64,000 nucleotides of DNA, from positions 2,275,001 through 2,339,000 of the forward strand of contig NZ_CP039268.1 of NCBI RefSeq assembly GCF_009664085.1, in the 5' to 3' direction. Source of the stretch: Thermochromatium tepidum ATCC 43061. Lineage in GTDB: Bacteria; Pseudomonadota; Gammaproteobacteria; Chromatiales; Chromatiaceae. Position numbers and translations under genes: made by a program. Positions 47,317-56,584 of this stretch are shown here, one piece after another; the first letter of the stretch is position 1, and each line of letters starts with the position of its first letter. The notes beneath the pieces were generated by a model. It ran no database searches, was not told the DNA's origin, and saw only the letters and a program-made list of their open reading frames with translations.

Positions 47317-47940
47317 TTACTCCTCGCCCCGCTGGTTCAGCGTGCTGAGCCGAGCGATGAGTCCGTCGATGCCGTTCTGACGGATCTCGGCGGCGAAACT
47401 GCTGCGATAGTTGCCGACCAGACTGGCATTGTTGATGACCACGTCATAGACCTTCCAGCCGCTTCCACCGTTGTACATCCGGTACTCGACCGGGATGGGC
47501 GCTGCCCCGGGCTCGCGCACCTCGGTCGCGACAGTCACCATCGTGGGGCGGTTGCCCGGCTTGGACGGCAGATAGCGGATCTCCTGGCCCGAATAGCTCA
47601 GGAGCGAGCGCGCATAGGTTCGGATCAGCACCTGTTTGAAGCCATCGACCAGTTGGCGCTGTTGGTCCGGGGTGGCCTGACGCCAGTATTGACCCACCGC
47701 ACCCTGGGTGATGCGCTCGAAGTCGAAGTGCGGCAGGACGATGGTCTCGACCAGCCCATAGATCAGCGCCGGGTTGTGCTCGATCTCGGCACGGCGCGCC
47801 TCAAGCGTGCCAAGCATGCGCTCGGCGGTACGCCGGACCAGCGCAGTCGCCTCGTCGTCCTCAGCCAGGAGTGACCCGCTCGAAACCAGCAATACCGGGA
47901 CTAACACAAGGGATAGGAAATGACGTCGTTTTAGAAACAT
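47317..47940 (-). CDS. mlaC: Periplasmic phospholipid-binding protein MlaC
   Basis: MlaC carries phospholipids across the periplasm between MlaA-OmpF and MlaFEDB to keep outer-membrane asymmetry. The 207-residue product starts at ATG 47940, overlapping the mlaD stop (TGATG). The signal peptide MFLKRRHFLSLVLVPVLLVS has a twin-arginine motif, suggesting Tat rather than Sec export. The mature part has VLPHFDFERITQGAVGQYWR, QLVDGFKQVLIRTYARSLLS, and GWKVYDVVINNASLVGNYRS, typical of the family. Confidence 0.94.
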   Translation of the reverse strand: MFLKRRHFLSLVLVPVLLVSSGSLLAEDDEATALVRRTAERMLGTLEARRAEIEHNPALIYGLVETIVLPHFDFERITQGAVGQYWRQATPDQQRQLVDGFKQVLIRTYARSLLSYSGQEIRYLPSKPGNRPTMVTVATEVREPGAAPIPVEYRMYNGGSGWKVYDVVINNASLVGNYRSSFAAEIRQNGIDGLIARLSTLNQRGEE

Positions 47941-48407
47941 CAACCGCTCTCACCTGCTTTTTTGAAAAGGAACTGTCCGATCATCTGTTCGAGCACCAGG
48001 GCCGACTGGGTATTGACGATCTCGTCGCCATCCCGCAGGACCTCGGGACTTCCGCCCGGCTCCAGCCCGATGTACTGCTCGCCGAGCAATCCCGCGGTGA
48101 AGATATTGGCGAAGGTGTCGTCCGGGATTGAATCGACCGCCGGATCGATCCGCATCGACACCACGGCCTCGTAAGTGTGCTTGTCGAAGCGGATCGATTC
48201 GACACGCCCGATCCGCACCCCGGCCATGGTCACTGGGGCGCGCACCCTGAGGCTGCCGACATTGGCAAAGCGCGCCTGGAGCAGATAGCCTTCACCAGAG
48301 GCACTCAGGCTGAGATTGCTCACCCGCATCGCCAAGAAGAAGAGCGCAACCAGGCCCAGGGCCACGAAGGCCCCGACCATCAGCTCGATGTTGCGTCGTT
48401 TCGCCAT
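47940..48407 (-). CDS. mlaD: MCE-domain lipid transport protein MlaD
   Basis: MlaD is the membrane-anchored MCE protein that forms a hexameric lipid channel on MlaE. The 155-residue protein has one N-terminal helix (ELMVGAFVALGLVALFFLAM) followed by an MCE barrel (GYLLQARFANVGSLRVRAPV, GVRIGRVESIRFD). TAGLLGEQYIGLEPGG is the central pore loop region. The ATG at 48407 is 5 bases after the mlaE stop, with GGAG before it. Confidence 0.94.
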   Translation of the reverse strand: MAKRRNIELMVGAFVALGLVALFFLAMRVSNLSLSASGEGYLLQARFANVGSLRVRAPVTMAGVRIGRVESIRFDKHTYEAVVSMRIDPAVDSIPDDTFANIFTAGLLGEQYIGLEPGGSPEVLRDGDEIVNTQSALVLEQMIGQFLFKKAGESG

Positions 48408-48411
48408 CGTC

Positions 48412-49191
48412 TCAGTCTCCAAACATCAGCGCCGTCAAGACGAAGTCCAATCCCAGCACGACCAGTGCTGAGTGCACCACGGTGCGGGTGGTCGAGCGGC
48501 TCACGCCCTCGGCAGTCGGGATGGTGTCATAGCCCTGAAAGAGCGCGATCCAGGTCACGACCAGCCCGAAAACCAGACTCTTGACCACGCCGTTGGCCAG
48601 ATCCGCGGTAAAATCGATCCGGGCCTGCATCTGGCTCCAATAGGCCCCCTCATCGACCCCGAGCAGACCCACGCCGACGAAATAGCCGCCCAGCACCCCG
48701 ACGGCACTGAAGATGGCTGCCAGCAGCGGCATCGCCAGGACCCCGCCGAGGAAGCGGGGTACCAGGAGGCGGTGCACCGGATCGACCGCCATCATCTCCA
48801 AGGCGGCGAGCTGCTCGGTCGCCTTCATGAGCCCGATCTCGGCGGTGAGGGCCGAACCGGCGCGTCCGGCGACCAGCAGGGCCGTGACCACGGGGCCAAG
48901 CTCGCGCACCAGCGAGGCGGCGACCATGACCCCCAGGCTCTCGGCGGCACCGAATTGGGAGAGCACATAATACCCCTGCAATCCCAGCACCATGCCGACG
49001 AACAGCCCCGAGACCCCGACGATCGAGAGCGACAGAACCCCGATGTTGAACAGCTGATCGATGAGCAGACGCGGACGGCGCAGCACCTCGCCCAATCCAA
49101 GCAGGATCGCCAAGAGCAACAGATGGGCACGCCCGAGCCGCTCCAGGGCATCGAGCACGCCGCGACCGAGTCGCGCCACGGCCTCGAGCAT
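48412..49191 (-). CDS. mlaE: Lipid ABC transporter permease MlaE
   Basis: MlaE is the membrane permease of the phospholipid transporter. The 259-residue protein has the MlaE-family signature [23 protein letters not shown], the [17 protein letters not shown] coupling region and [13 protein letters not shown]. About five or six hydrophobic segments are seen. The start overlaps the mlaF stop. Confidence 0.95.
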   Translation of the reverse strand: MLEAVARLGRGVLDALERLGRAHLLLLAILLGLGEVLRRPRLLIDQLFNIGVLSLSIVGVSGLFVGMVLGLQGYYVLSQFGAAESLGVMVAASLVRELGPVVTALLVAGRAGSALTAEIGLMKATEQLAALEMMAVDPVHRLLVPRFLGGVLAMPLLAAIFSAVGVLGGYFVGVGLLGVDEGAYWSQMQARIDFTADLANGVVKSLVFGLVVTWIALFQGYDTIPTAEGVSRSTTRTVVHSALVVLGLDFVLTALMFGD

Positions 49192-50066
49192 CAGCCCCTC
49201 CCCCCGAACAGATCCTCGGCCAGGGGGGGCGCTGGATAATGAAAGCGCACTGGACCATCGGGCAAACCGTCCAAGAACTGACGCACCCAGGGCGAACGAT
49301 CGTTCGCCAGCGCGTCCGGCGTGCCCTGGGCCACGACCCGCCCCTCGAAGATCAGATAAAGATGATCGGCGATGCGGGCCGTCTCGCGCACATCGTGCGA
49401 GACCAGGATGCTGGTCAGGCCCGAGGCATCGTTGAGCTGGCGGATGAGCGCCATCAGCATCCCCATCGAGATCGGATCCTGACCGGTAAAGGGCTCGTCG
49501 TAGAGGATCATCATGGGATCGAGTGCGATCGCGCGCGCCAAGGCGACCCGACGCGCCATGCCCCCGGACAGCTCGTTCGGCATCAGGTCGCGCGCCCCGC
49601 GCAATCCCACGGCCTCGAGCTTGAGGAGGACCAGTTTGCGCACCAGCGAGTCGCTGAGCTTGGTGTGCTCGCGCAGCGGATAGGCGACATTGTCGAAGAC
49701 GCTCAGATCGGTCAAGAGCGCGCCGGATTGAAACAGCATCCCCATGCGCCGACGCAGCCGGTAGAGCCCATCCCGACCAAGCCGGCCCACATCCTCTCCT
49801 GCGACCCGGATGGTCCCAGCCTCTGGATGCAATTGACCGGTGATGAGCTGAAGCAGCGTGGTCTTGCCGGTCCCGCTCGGGCCCATCACCGCCGTCACCA
49901 TACCGCGACGGATGTCGAGATCGAGATCCTCGAAGATGACGCGCTCGCCGCGGCGAAAACAGAGGCCACGGATCTCGACGAGCACGTCCGGACCTGGCGC
50001 CTCATCCACCCTCAGAGGTTGCGCCTCATCCATCTCAGGATCCGACTCGACTCCTTGACCAGCCAT
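49191..50066 (-). CDS. mlaF: Lipid ABC transporter ATPase MlaF
   Basis: MlaF is the ATPase driving the Mla phospholipid transporter. The 291-residue protein has Walker [11 protein letters not shown], the ABC signature [15 protein letters not shown], Walker [19 protein letters not shown], and the switch His in LVSHDVRE. The start is uncertain: ATG 50066 is used, but ATG 50033 (MDEAQPLRV) would also fit, and neither has a strong ribosome site. It is first in the mlaFEDC(B) operon and divergent from kdsD. Confidence 0.95.
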   Translation of the reverse strand: MAGQGVESDPEMDEAQPLRVDEAPGPDVLVEIRGLCFRRGERVIFEDLDLDIRRGMVTAVMGPSGTGKTTLLQLITGQLHPEAGTIRVAGEDVGRLGRDGLYRLRRRMGMLFQSGALLTDLSVFDNVAYPLREHTKLSDSLVRKLVLLKLEAVGLRGARDLMPNELSGGMARRVALARAIALDPMMILYDEPFTGQDPISMGMLMALIRQLNDASGLTSILVSHDVRETARIADHLYLIFEGRVVAQGTPDALANDRSPWVRQFLDGLPDGPVRFHYPAPPLAEDLFGGRG

Positions 50067-50454
50067 TTGAAAACGTGCATCGACTCAAAGCGGCTGATTC
50101 TCGTCTTCCGGGCGATGGGGCGTCAAGCCGATTCAATCCTGGAGCTGGTGCGGATCCGCCCCAGGATTCAATATTAGGGAAACGCCGATTTATTCCATTC
50201 GTGGCCAAATCCTTTCTTGTAACCCATTGATTTATTAGGAGCGGCTTTAGCCGCGATTTAGAGTCTAGAAGACCCCAGCGGAATTGGTGGCCCGAACGGG
50301 AGTGTCCGAACACAAGGGTCTGACCGATCTGCACCTGGATGCGATGGCTGGAGTGGCGCTAAGGCCTCTGGTGTGGCGGGCCTGACGTCTGATCCAGGGC
50401 TCAGACGTGTTATTGTTTGCGCCGAATGTTGCTCCAGACAGCGGATCGATCGAC
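50067..50454. other. mlaF-kdsD divergent intergenic region
   Basis: About 390 bases with no supported gene. A REP-like unit is at 50235-50261. The rest should hold the mlaF and kdsD promoters; none could be assigned with confidence. Confidence 0.45.
50235..50261 (+). repeat. REP-like palindromic element 4
   Basis: TTAGGAGCGGCTTTAGCCGC followed by GATTTAG, a perfect GCGGCTTTAGCCGC palindrome of the same family as the three units near 32.2 kb. It lies in the divergent mlaF-kdsD region. Confidence 0.7.
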
Positions 50455-51474
50455 ATGACTGAACGACGACGACTCGGCACGACGCCAGCTGTGCTCTCAC
50501 CGAGTGAGGCCGAGCAGATCGCGCGCCTCGGACGTGCCGTGATCGAGACCGAGGCCGAGGCCGTAGCCGCCCTGGCTGCACGCATCGACTCGGTCTTCGT
50601 CCGCGCCTGTGCCCAGATGCTCGCCTGCGACGGGCGGATCGTGGTGCTCGGCATGGGCAAGTCCGGCCACATCGGCGGCAAGATCGCCGCCACCCTGGCC
50701 AGCACCGGGACCCCAGCCTTCTTCGTCCATCCCGGCGAGGCCAGCCATGGCGATCTGGGTATGATCACGCCGCGCGACGTGGTACTGGCCATCTCCTACT
50801 CGGGCGAGACCCAGGAGCTGTTGACCCTCTTGCCCATCCTCAAACGGCTTGGCGTCCCCCTGATCGCCATGACCGGGCGATGTGAATCGACCCTGGCGCG
50901 CGCCGCCGATATCCATCTCGACATCAGCGTCGCCACAGAGGCCTGTCCGCTCGGTCTGGCACCGACATCCAGCACCACGGCGGCCCTGGCCATGGGTGAT
51001 GCCCTGGCCATCGCGCTCCTGGAGAGCCGAGGGTTCACTGCCGAGGACTTCGCCCGCTCCCACCCAGGCGGACAGCTTGGGCGACGGCTGCTGCTCCATG
51101 TCGATGACATCATGCACCGGGATGAGCGCCTGCCCCGGGTCGAGCTCGGCACCCCCTTGCTCAAGGCCCTGGAAGAGATGTCGCGCAAGGGGCTCGGGAT
51201 GACAGCCGTCCTGGACCAAGGGGGTGCCCTGGTCGGCATCTTCACCGACGGCGACCTGCGCCGTGCGCTCGATCGCGGCATTGACGTCCATCACACATCC
51301 ATCGACACCGTCATGACCCGTCAGTGCACCACCATCCAATCGGGTGCGCTGGCCGTCGAGGCGGTGCAGCTCATGGAGTCGCGTGCCATCAATGGTTTGC
51401 TGGTGGTCGATGCCGAGGGACGGCTGATCGGGGCACTCAATATGCATGACCTGCTGCGGGCTGGAGTCGTCTGA
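50455..51474 (+). CDS. kdsD: Arabinose-5-phosphate isomerase KdsD
   Basis: KdsD converts ribulose-5-phosphate to arabinose-5-phosphate, the first step to KDO for LPS. The 339-residue protein has a SIS domain (RIVVLGMGKSGHIGGKIAAT, STGTPAFFVHPGEASHGDLG) and two CBS domains after about residue 215 (HVDDIMHRDERLPRV, then IDTVMTRQCTTIQ). The ATG at 50455 (MTERRRLGTTPAVL) is chosen to fit the family length; the frame continues 16 codons upstream. kdsC follows. Confidence 0.94.
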   Translation: MTERRRLGTTPAVLSPSEAEQIARLGRAVIETEAEAVAALAARIDSVFVRACAQMLACDGRIVVLGMGKSGHIGGKIAATLASTGTPAFFVHPGEASHGDLGMITPRDVVLAISYSGETQELLTLLPILKRLGVPLIAMTGRCESTLARAADIHLDISVATEACPLGLAPTSSTTAALAMGDALAIALLESRGFTAEDFARSHPGGQLGRRLLLHVDDIMHRDERLPRVELGTPLLKALEEMSRKGLGMTAVLDQGGALVGIFTDGDLRRALDRGIDVHHTSIDTVMTRQCTTIQSGALAVEAVQLMESRAINGLLVVDAEGRLIGALNMHDLLRAGVV

Positions 51475-51560
51475 GCCTTGACCCAATGAACTCGTATTGA
51501 CCCCAGCGCGCGAAGCGGCTACAAGGCAAGCCTCCCACCCTGGACGCAGGCATCACGACC

Positions 51561-52082
51561 ATGACAGAGCTTCGAGAACGCGCCTCTCGCATCCGGTTGG
51601 TCATCTTCGACGTCGATGGCGTACTCACCGACGGCAGCCTCTATCTCGGCGACGATGGCCAGGAATACAAGGCATTCAATGCGCGCGACGGTCACGGCAT
51701 GGTCCTGCTTCAGGAGTCCGGGGTCCACCTGGCCGTGATCACGGGGCGCACCTCCAATGTGGTCCGGATGCGCATGGAGAGCCTCGGTGTCTCCGACATC
51801 TTCCAGGGCTATCGCCACAAACTCCCAGCCTACGAACAGATCAAACAGCGTCACGGGCTCAGCGACGACCAGATCGCCTATGTCGGCGATGACGTCATCG
51901 ACCTGCCGGTAATGCGCCGGGTAGGATTGGCGATCGCGGTCGCGGATGCCGATCCCCGTGTGCGCGAGCTGGCCCACTGGCGCACCACGGCGCCCGGCGG
52001 ACGCGGTGCGGCGCGCGAGGTCTGCGAGCTCATCCTCGACGCCCAAGGCCGGCTCGCCCCCTTGCTGGCCTCCTACGCATGA
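51561..52082 (+). CDS. kdsC: KDO-8-phosphate phosphatase KdsC
   Basis: KdsC removes phosphate from KDO-8-phosphate. The 173-residue HAD protein lacks a cap domain, as normal for the family. It has motif I VIFDVDGVLTDGSLYL, motif II AVITGRTSNVV, and motif IV IAYVGDDVIDLPVM. Its last codons overlap lptC by 4 bases (ATGA), so the KDO and LPS-transport genes are coupled. Confidence 0.95.
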   Translation: MTELRERASRIRLVIFDVDGVLTDGSLYLGDDGQEYKAFNARDGHGMVLLQESGVHLAVITGRTSNVVRMRMESLGVSDIFQGYRHKLPAYEQIKQRHGLSDDQIAYVGDDVIDLPVMRRVGLAIAVADADPRVRELAHWRTTAPGGRGAAREVCELILDAQGRLAPLLASYA

Positions 52083-52693
52083 TCCAATTCGCCGAGCGTC
52101 GGTCTGGGGCGCGTCGCCCATGGCTGCTTGGGGCCGGCTTCGCGCTCTTGGGACTCGCGGCCTGGTGGCAGTGGCGCTCGCTGCACGAGGACGATGCGGT
52201 GCGCCCGCCGCGCGAGCGACGCCCGGACGCTATCGTCCAGCAGCTCTCGGCCCTGGAGACCGACGCCACAGGCCGCCCGAGCCGGCGTCTGAGCGCCAAG
52301 CAACTGCGCCATTATGCCGACGAGGATCTCTCTGAACTCGACGAGCCGCACCTGGTGCTCTATCGCCCCGACGGACCGCCCTGGTTTGCCCGAGCACGCC
52401 GGGGCCAGGTGCGGGCCGGCGGTGATCAGGTGCATCTGATCGGGGACGTGCATCTCGATCGTGAAGGGGATGCCACAGGGCGAGCGCTCCATCTGCGGAC
52501 CGAAGCCATGGTCATCTGGCGCCAGACCGGGCTGGCCGAGACCGATCGTCCGGTAACCATCGACAGCGACGGCGACTCGATCACCGCCAAGGGTATGAAG
52601 CTCTGGTATCTGGAAGACAACTCGCGCGTCAGCCTCCAAGGTCGTGCCCACATCCGGCTCTCACCCCAACCCGAACACCGTTCGGCACCATGA
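52079..52693 (+). CDS. lptC: LPS export protein LptC
   Basis: LptC is a bitopic membrane protein that passes LPS from LptFG to LptA. The 204-residue protein has one helix near residues 14-31 (PWLLGAGFALLGLAAWWQW) and a periplasmic beta-jellyroll with RRLSAKQLRHYADEDLSELD and VHLIGDVHLDREGDATG. The start overlaps the kdsC stop, and its own stop overlaps lptA. Confidence 0.9.
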   Translation: MIQFAERRSGARRPWLLGAGFALLGLAAWWQWRSLHEDDAVRPPRERRPDAIVQQLSALETDATGRPSRRLSAKQLRHYADEDLSELDEPHLVLYRPDGPPWFARARRGQVRAGGDQVHLIGDVHLDREGDATGRALHLRTEAMVIWRQTGLAETDRPVTIDSDGDSITAKGMKLWYLEDNSRVSLQGRAHIRLSPQPEHRSAP

Positions 52694-53202
52694 GACGTCC
52701 CATGTCCTCCAGCTTTTCCAAGTGGCTGCCGCTACTCGGCCTTCTGGTCGGTCTTGGTCTGGGCGCAAACGCCTGGTCGCTCGAAACCGACAGCAAACAG
52801 CCGATCTATATCGAGGCCGATGAGGTCGAGGTCCGCGAGTCCGACAACACCAGCATCTATGTCGGTCAGGTCCAGGTCGAACAGGGCAGCATGCAGCTGC
52901 GCGCCGACCATGTCACTGTCTATCATCGCGAGGACCGCCGCCCGCGTCTGATCATCGCCCTCGGCACGCCGGCCAGCTACAAACAATTGCTCGACGACGA
53001 TCAGGGCGAGGTCCGGGCGTTTGCCAAGCGCATGGAATACGACGCTGACAAGGACGAGCTGGTGCTGATCGGTGAGGGTCTGCTGATCCAGGGCGAGGAC
53101 CGTCTCACGGGGGAGCGCATCCTCTACGACCGGGCCAGGGCCCGTTTCCGTGCCGGCGGCGCAGGTCGGGTCAAGATCACCATCACCCCGGATGCCTCAT
53201 GA
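52690..53202 (+). CDS. lptA: LPS transport periplasmic protein LptA
   Basis: LptA forms the periplasmic bridge for LPS. The 170-residue protein has a signal peptide (KWLPLLGLLVGLGLGANAWS) and the beta-jellyroll sequence KQPIYIEADEVEVRESDNTS, VGQVQVEQGSMQLRADHVTV and AKRMEYDADKDELVLIG. Two possible starts, 52690 and 52702, differ by four residues; the first overlaps lptC by ATGA. Confidence 0.93.
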   Translation: MRRPMSSSFSKWLPLLGLLVGLGLGANAWSLETDSKQPIYIEADEVEVRESDNTSIYVGQVQVEQGSMQLRADHVTVYHREDRRPRLIIALGTPASYKQLLDDDQGEVRAFAKRMEYDADKDELVLIGEGLLIQGEDRLTGERILYDRARARFRAGGAGRVKITITPDAS

Positions 53203-53924
53203 GCGGTCTGAGCGCCGAACACCTGATGAAGCGCTACGGCAGTCGTCAGGTGCTCCAGGATGTCAGTGTCAAGGTCGAGCCGGGTAAGGTCGTGGGCCTG
53301 CTCGGGCCGAACGGCGCCGGCAAGACGACCTGCTTTTATCTGATCGTCGGTCTGATCCATGCCGACCAGGGTCGCATCCTGCTCGACGGGCGCGACCTTA
53401 CCCGGCTGCCCATGCACGCCCGGGCGCGCGCCGGTCTGAGTTACCTACCCCAGGAACCCTCGGTCTTTCGCAAGCTGACTGCCCGCGAGAATATCCTGGC
53501 CATCCTCGAGACGCGGCGCGATCTCAAGCGCGCCGAACGCGAGGAACGCGGTGAGCGTCTGCTCGAGGACCTGGGCATCGCCCATGTGGCCGACTCGCTC
53601 GCCCTCAGCCTCTCGGGTGGCGAGCGCCGCCGGCTGGAGATCGCCCGCGCCCTGGCGGTTGAACCCAGGGTGATGCTGCTCGACGAGCCCTTCGCTGGTA
53701 TCGATCCGATCGCCGTCGGCGACATCAAATCCATCGTCACCCATCTGCGTGATCGCTCCATCGGGGTACTCATCACCGATCACAATGTGCGCGAGACGCT
53801 CGCCATCTGCGACCATGGCTACATCATCGGCAGCGGCACCGTGATCGCCGCCGGCGAACCGGCCGAGTTGTTGGCCAACCAGCGGGTGCGCGATGTCTAT
53901 CTAGGTGCCGATTTTTCCATGTAG
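53199..53924 (+). CDS. lptB: LPS export ABC ATPase LptB
   Basis: LptB powers LPS extraction by LptFG. The 241-residue ATPase has Walker A GPNGAGKTTCFY, signature LSLSGGERRRLEIARAL, Walker B VMLLDEPFAGIDPIAVGDI, and the switch His in LITDHNVRE. lptF and lptG are not in the window, as is usual. The next gene, rpoN, starts 78 bases downstream. Confidence 0.96.
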   Translation: MSGLSAEHLMKRYGSRQVLQDVSVKVEPGKVVGLLGPNGAGKTTCFYLIVGLIHADQGRILLDGRDLTRLPMHARARAGLSYLPQEPSVFRKLTARENILAILETRRDLKRAEREERGERLLEDLGIAHVADSLALSLSGGERRRLEIARALAVEPRVMLLDEPFAGIDPIAVGDIKSIVTHLRDRSIGVLITDHNVRETLAICDHGYIIGSGTVIAAGEPAELLANQRVRDVYLGADFSM

Positions 53925-54002
53925 ACTAGACTCAGATTACGGACACCCCATGATGGCTTAAACAGCAATAGACAGACCACAGTTCGGACGCCAACTCGAT
54001 CG

Positions 54003-55493
54003 ATGAAGCCATCCCTTCAGCTTCGACTCAATCAGCAACTCACGATGACGCCCCAGTTGCAGCAAGCGATCAAACTGCTGCAGCTGTCAACGCTCGAGTT
54101 GCAGCGCGAGATCCAGGAGGCGCTCGAAAGCAATCTGATGCTTGAAGAAGGCGAGGAATCCGAACCGCTCGAGGCGGAGTCACTGGAAGATTCCCCTCTG
54201 ACCCAGCTCGAAGATGATCCCTTCGGTTCTAGCGCATCCGAGTCCGAGTGGCTCCTGGAACGCGAGGTACAAGCCGAGTCGTATGAGATACCGGAGGAGC
54301 TGCCGGTCGATACCCAATGGACCGACGTCTTCGACAGCTACCTGCCGCCAACGGCCCACGGCATGAGGGATGACACAGACCAGGACCCACTGTCGAACCG
54401 CTCACGTCCGCAGACGCTCTGGGATCATTTGATCTGGCAGCTGAATCTCAGCCGTTTGAGCGAGCGCGATTTCATGATCGCCCAGGCCGTGGTCGACGCC
54501 ATCGATGCCAACGGCTATCTGCGCGCCGATGTCGATGAACTGGTGGCCACACTCGCCGATCCCACGATCGGCGCCGATGAAGTCGAGACCCAGATCCATC
54601 GCGTCCAGTCACTCGACCCAGCTGGCGTCGGGGCGCGCAATCCGCGCGAGTGCCTGTTGATCCAGCTGCGCCAGCTGTCGCCCGAAACGCCCTGGCGCAA
54701 CCTGGCCATCGCCGTGTGCGAGGCCGGATTCGAACATCTGCCGCGCGGCGACGTCACGGCCCTCTCACGCCTGCTCAAGGCGCCCGAGGACGACCTGACC
54801 CAGGCGCTCGATCTCATCCGCCGGCTCAACCCGAAGCCGGGCCGCTTGCTCGCAGAGACGCCCTCGGAGTACGTTGTACCCGACATCTTTGTGCGTAAGA
54901 AGGATGGCCGCTGGCAGGTCGAGTTGAACCCTGACATCACCCCCAGACTCAGGGTCAACGCCGACTATGCGCGCCTGGTACGCCGCGCCGACCAGAGCAG
55001 CGATGGCCAGACGCTCAAGAGTCACCTCCAGGAGGCGCGCTGGTTCATCAAAAGCCTGGCAAGCCGCAACGAAACTGTACTGCGCGTGGGCGCCAAGATC
55101 GTGGAGATGCAGCAGGACTTCCTCGAATACGGCGAAGTGGGGATGCGGCCCATGGTGCTGCGCGACATCGCCGAGGCCCTGAATCTGCACGAGTCGACCA
55201 TTTCACGGGTGACCACGCAAAAATACATGCATACACCCCGAGGCACATTCGAGCTCAAGTATTTCTTCTCGTCCCACGTCAATACCACCTCTGGCGGCGA
55301 GTGCTCGTCGACGGCGATCCGCGCCCTGATCCGCAAGCTGATCGCGGGAGAATCCCCGCGCAGACCTCTCAGCGACAACAAGATCGCTGAGGAACTGGCA
55401 AGACAGGGCATCGACGTCGCACGCCTCACAGTCGCCAAATACCGTGAGGCTATGGGTATCCCGGCCTCGAGTGAGCGCAAACGCCTGGCTTAA
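54003..55493 (+). CDS. rpoN: RNA polymerase sigma-54 factor RpoN with altered RpoN box
   Basis: Sigma-54 directs RNA polymerase to -24/-12 promoters with an enhancer-binding ATPase. The 496-residue protein has the Gln/Leu-rich region I (LQLRLNQQLTMTPQLQQAIK), an acidic region II, core-binding DPAGVGARNPRECLLIQLRQ and a helix-turn-helix (ALNLHESTISRVTTQKYMHT). The C-terminal RpoN box reads ARLTVAKYRE at 473-482, where nearly all sigma-54 proteins have ARRTVAKYRE; the codon at 55425-55427 is CTC. This Arg lies in the helix contacting the -24 element. The rest is intact, so the gene may be functional with altered or relaxed recognition. Confidence 0.95.
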   Translation: MKPSLQLRLNQQLTMTPQLQQAIKLLQLSTLELQREIQEALESNLMLEEGEESEPLEAESLEDSPLTQLEDDPFGSSASESEWLLEREVQAESYEIPEELPVDTQWTDVFDSYLPPTAHGMRDDTDQDPLSNRSRPQTLWDHLIWQLNLSRLSERDFMIAQAVVDAIDANGYLRADVDELVATLADPTIGADEVETQIHRVQSLDPAGVGARNPRECLLIQLRQLSPETPWRNLAIAVCEAGFEHLPRGDVTALSRLLKAPEDDLTQALDLIRRLNPKPGRLLAETPSEYVVPDIFVRKKDGRWQVELNPDITPRLRVNADYARLVRRADQSSDGQTLKSHLQEARWFIKSLASRNETVLRVGAKIVEMQQDFLEYGEVGMRPMVLRDIAEALNLHESTISRVTTQKYMHTPRGTFELKYFFSSHVNTTSGGECSSTAIRALIRKLIAGESPRRPLSDNKIAEELARQGIDVARLTVAKYREAMGIPASSERKRLA

Positions 55494-55528
55494 ACAGGCT
55501 GTTTGATTCTTTATCAAGGAGTTTAATG

Positions 55529-55849
55529 ATGCAAATCAATCTGACGGGTCATCACATCGACGTCACCGATGCGCTGAAGTCCTATGTCGACAGCAAATTC
55601 GAGCGTCTGGCACGCCACTTCGACCACGTCATCAACGCCCATGTCGTCCTGAGCGTCGAAAAGCTCGAGCAGAAGGCCGAGGCCACACTCCATGTCAATG
55701 GCGGCAAGGTCTTCGCCGACTCTGTGCACGAGGACATGTATGCGGCCATCGACAGCCTGGTCGACAAGCTCGATCGCCAGGTCATCCGCTACAAGGAGAA
55801 GAAGAGCAGTCACCGCGGCGGAGCCGTCAAGACGGCCGAAGCGGAATGA
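55529..55849 (+). CDS. hpf: Ribosome hibernation-promoting factor HPF
   Basis: HPF binds the decoding region of 30S subunits to form inactive ribosome dimers in stationary phase. The 106-residue protein (short form) starts MQINLTGHHIDVTDALKSYV and has VVLSVEKLEQKAEATLHVNG and DMYAAIDSLVDKLDRQVIRY. The second of two adjacent ATGs, 55529, is chosen because AAGGAG then lies 7-8 bases upstream. It follows rpoN, as in most Gammaproteobacteria. Confidence 0.95.
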   Translation: MQINLTGHHIDVTDALKSYVDSKFERLARHFDHVINAHVVLSVEKLEQKAEATLHVNGGKVFADSVHEDMYAAIDSLVDKLDRQVIRYKEKKSSHRGGAVKTAEAE

Positions 55850-55884
55850 GATCGGCCTCTCCAGTACCTTGGAAGCCGTGTCTT

Positions 55885-55919
55885 CCGAGGTGATGGAGGC
55901 AACACCCATCACACCTCGG
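55885..55919. other. Strong hairpin after hpf
   Basis: CCGAGGTGATGG pairs with CCAT and CACCTCGG across a 9-base loop, with a 2-base bulge. No T-run follows. It lies 36 bases after the hpf stop in a 260-base gap before ptsN, and could end or stabilise the hpf transcript. Confidence 0.4.
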
Positions 55920-56110
55920 TGGCCGGTGCCGCCGGCGCCTGAGGTGTCTTTACATCGAGAACACGACAGAGCGATCAGGCACCAAGTGCGCCCGTCCGCC
56001 CGAGGTACCCCAATCTATGACCAGCATCGAATGCCAGCAGCATCCTGGTTGGATCAGCCATTACCCCCGACCACCTGCGGGCGCGTCGGCGGTCAACAGG
56101 AGTTGGAGCC

Positions 56111-56560
56111 ATGTTCGGCCCTGACCTGATCAACGAAGCCCGTATCGGATGCGGTCTCGAGATCGCCAGCAAGAAGCGTCTGCTCGAGACCCTCGCCGAA
56201 CTCCTGGCCAGGGATCATCCCAGGCTCCAGCCCGAGACCGTCTTCGAGCATCTGCTCGAGCGTGAGCGCCTGGGCAGTACCGGACTCGGCCATGGCATCG
56301 CCCTGCCCCATGCGCGCATGAAGGACGTCGGCGAGGCGATCGGTGCCTTCGTGCAAACCGTCCGGGGCGTCGATTACGACGCGGCAGATGGCGAGCCGGT
56401 CGATCTGGCCTTCGCGCTGCTTGTGCCCGAGTTGGCCAACGAGGAGCATCTGCGGCTTTTGGCACACCTAGCCAGCCTGTTTAGCGACCCGAACGTGCGC
56501 GCTCGACTGCGTGAAGCCACCTCGCCTGCCGAGATCCTGCACGTCCTGAGCGCCTTCTAG
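56111..56560 (+). CDS. ptsN: Nitrogen-related PTS EIIA protein PtsN
   Basis: PtsN (EIIA-Ntr) is a phospho-carrier regulating potassium uptake and nitrogen/sigma-54-linked processes. The 149-residue protein has the phospho-acceptor His67 in GHGIALPHARM, and VDLAFALLVPELANEEHLRL. The ATG at 56111 has GGAG just upstream. It stands in the regulatory-PTS run and hprK follows 24 bases later. Confidence 0.94.
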   Translation: MFGPDLINEARIGCGLEIASKKRLLETLAELLARDHPRLQPETVFEHLLERERLGSTGLGHGIALPHARMKDVGEAIGAFVQTVRGVDYDAADGEPVDLAFALLVPELANEEHLRLLAHLASLFSDPNVRARLREATSPAEILHVLSAF

Positions 56561-56584
56561 ACCCATGCGACCCGCCCGATTCGC

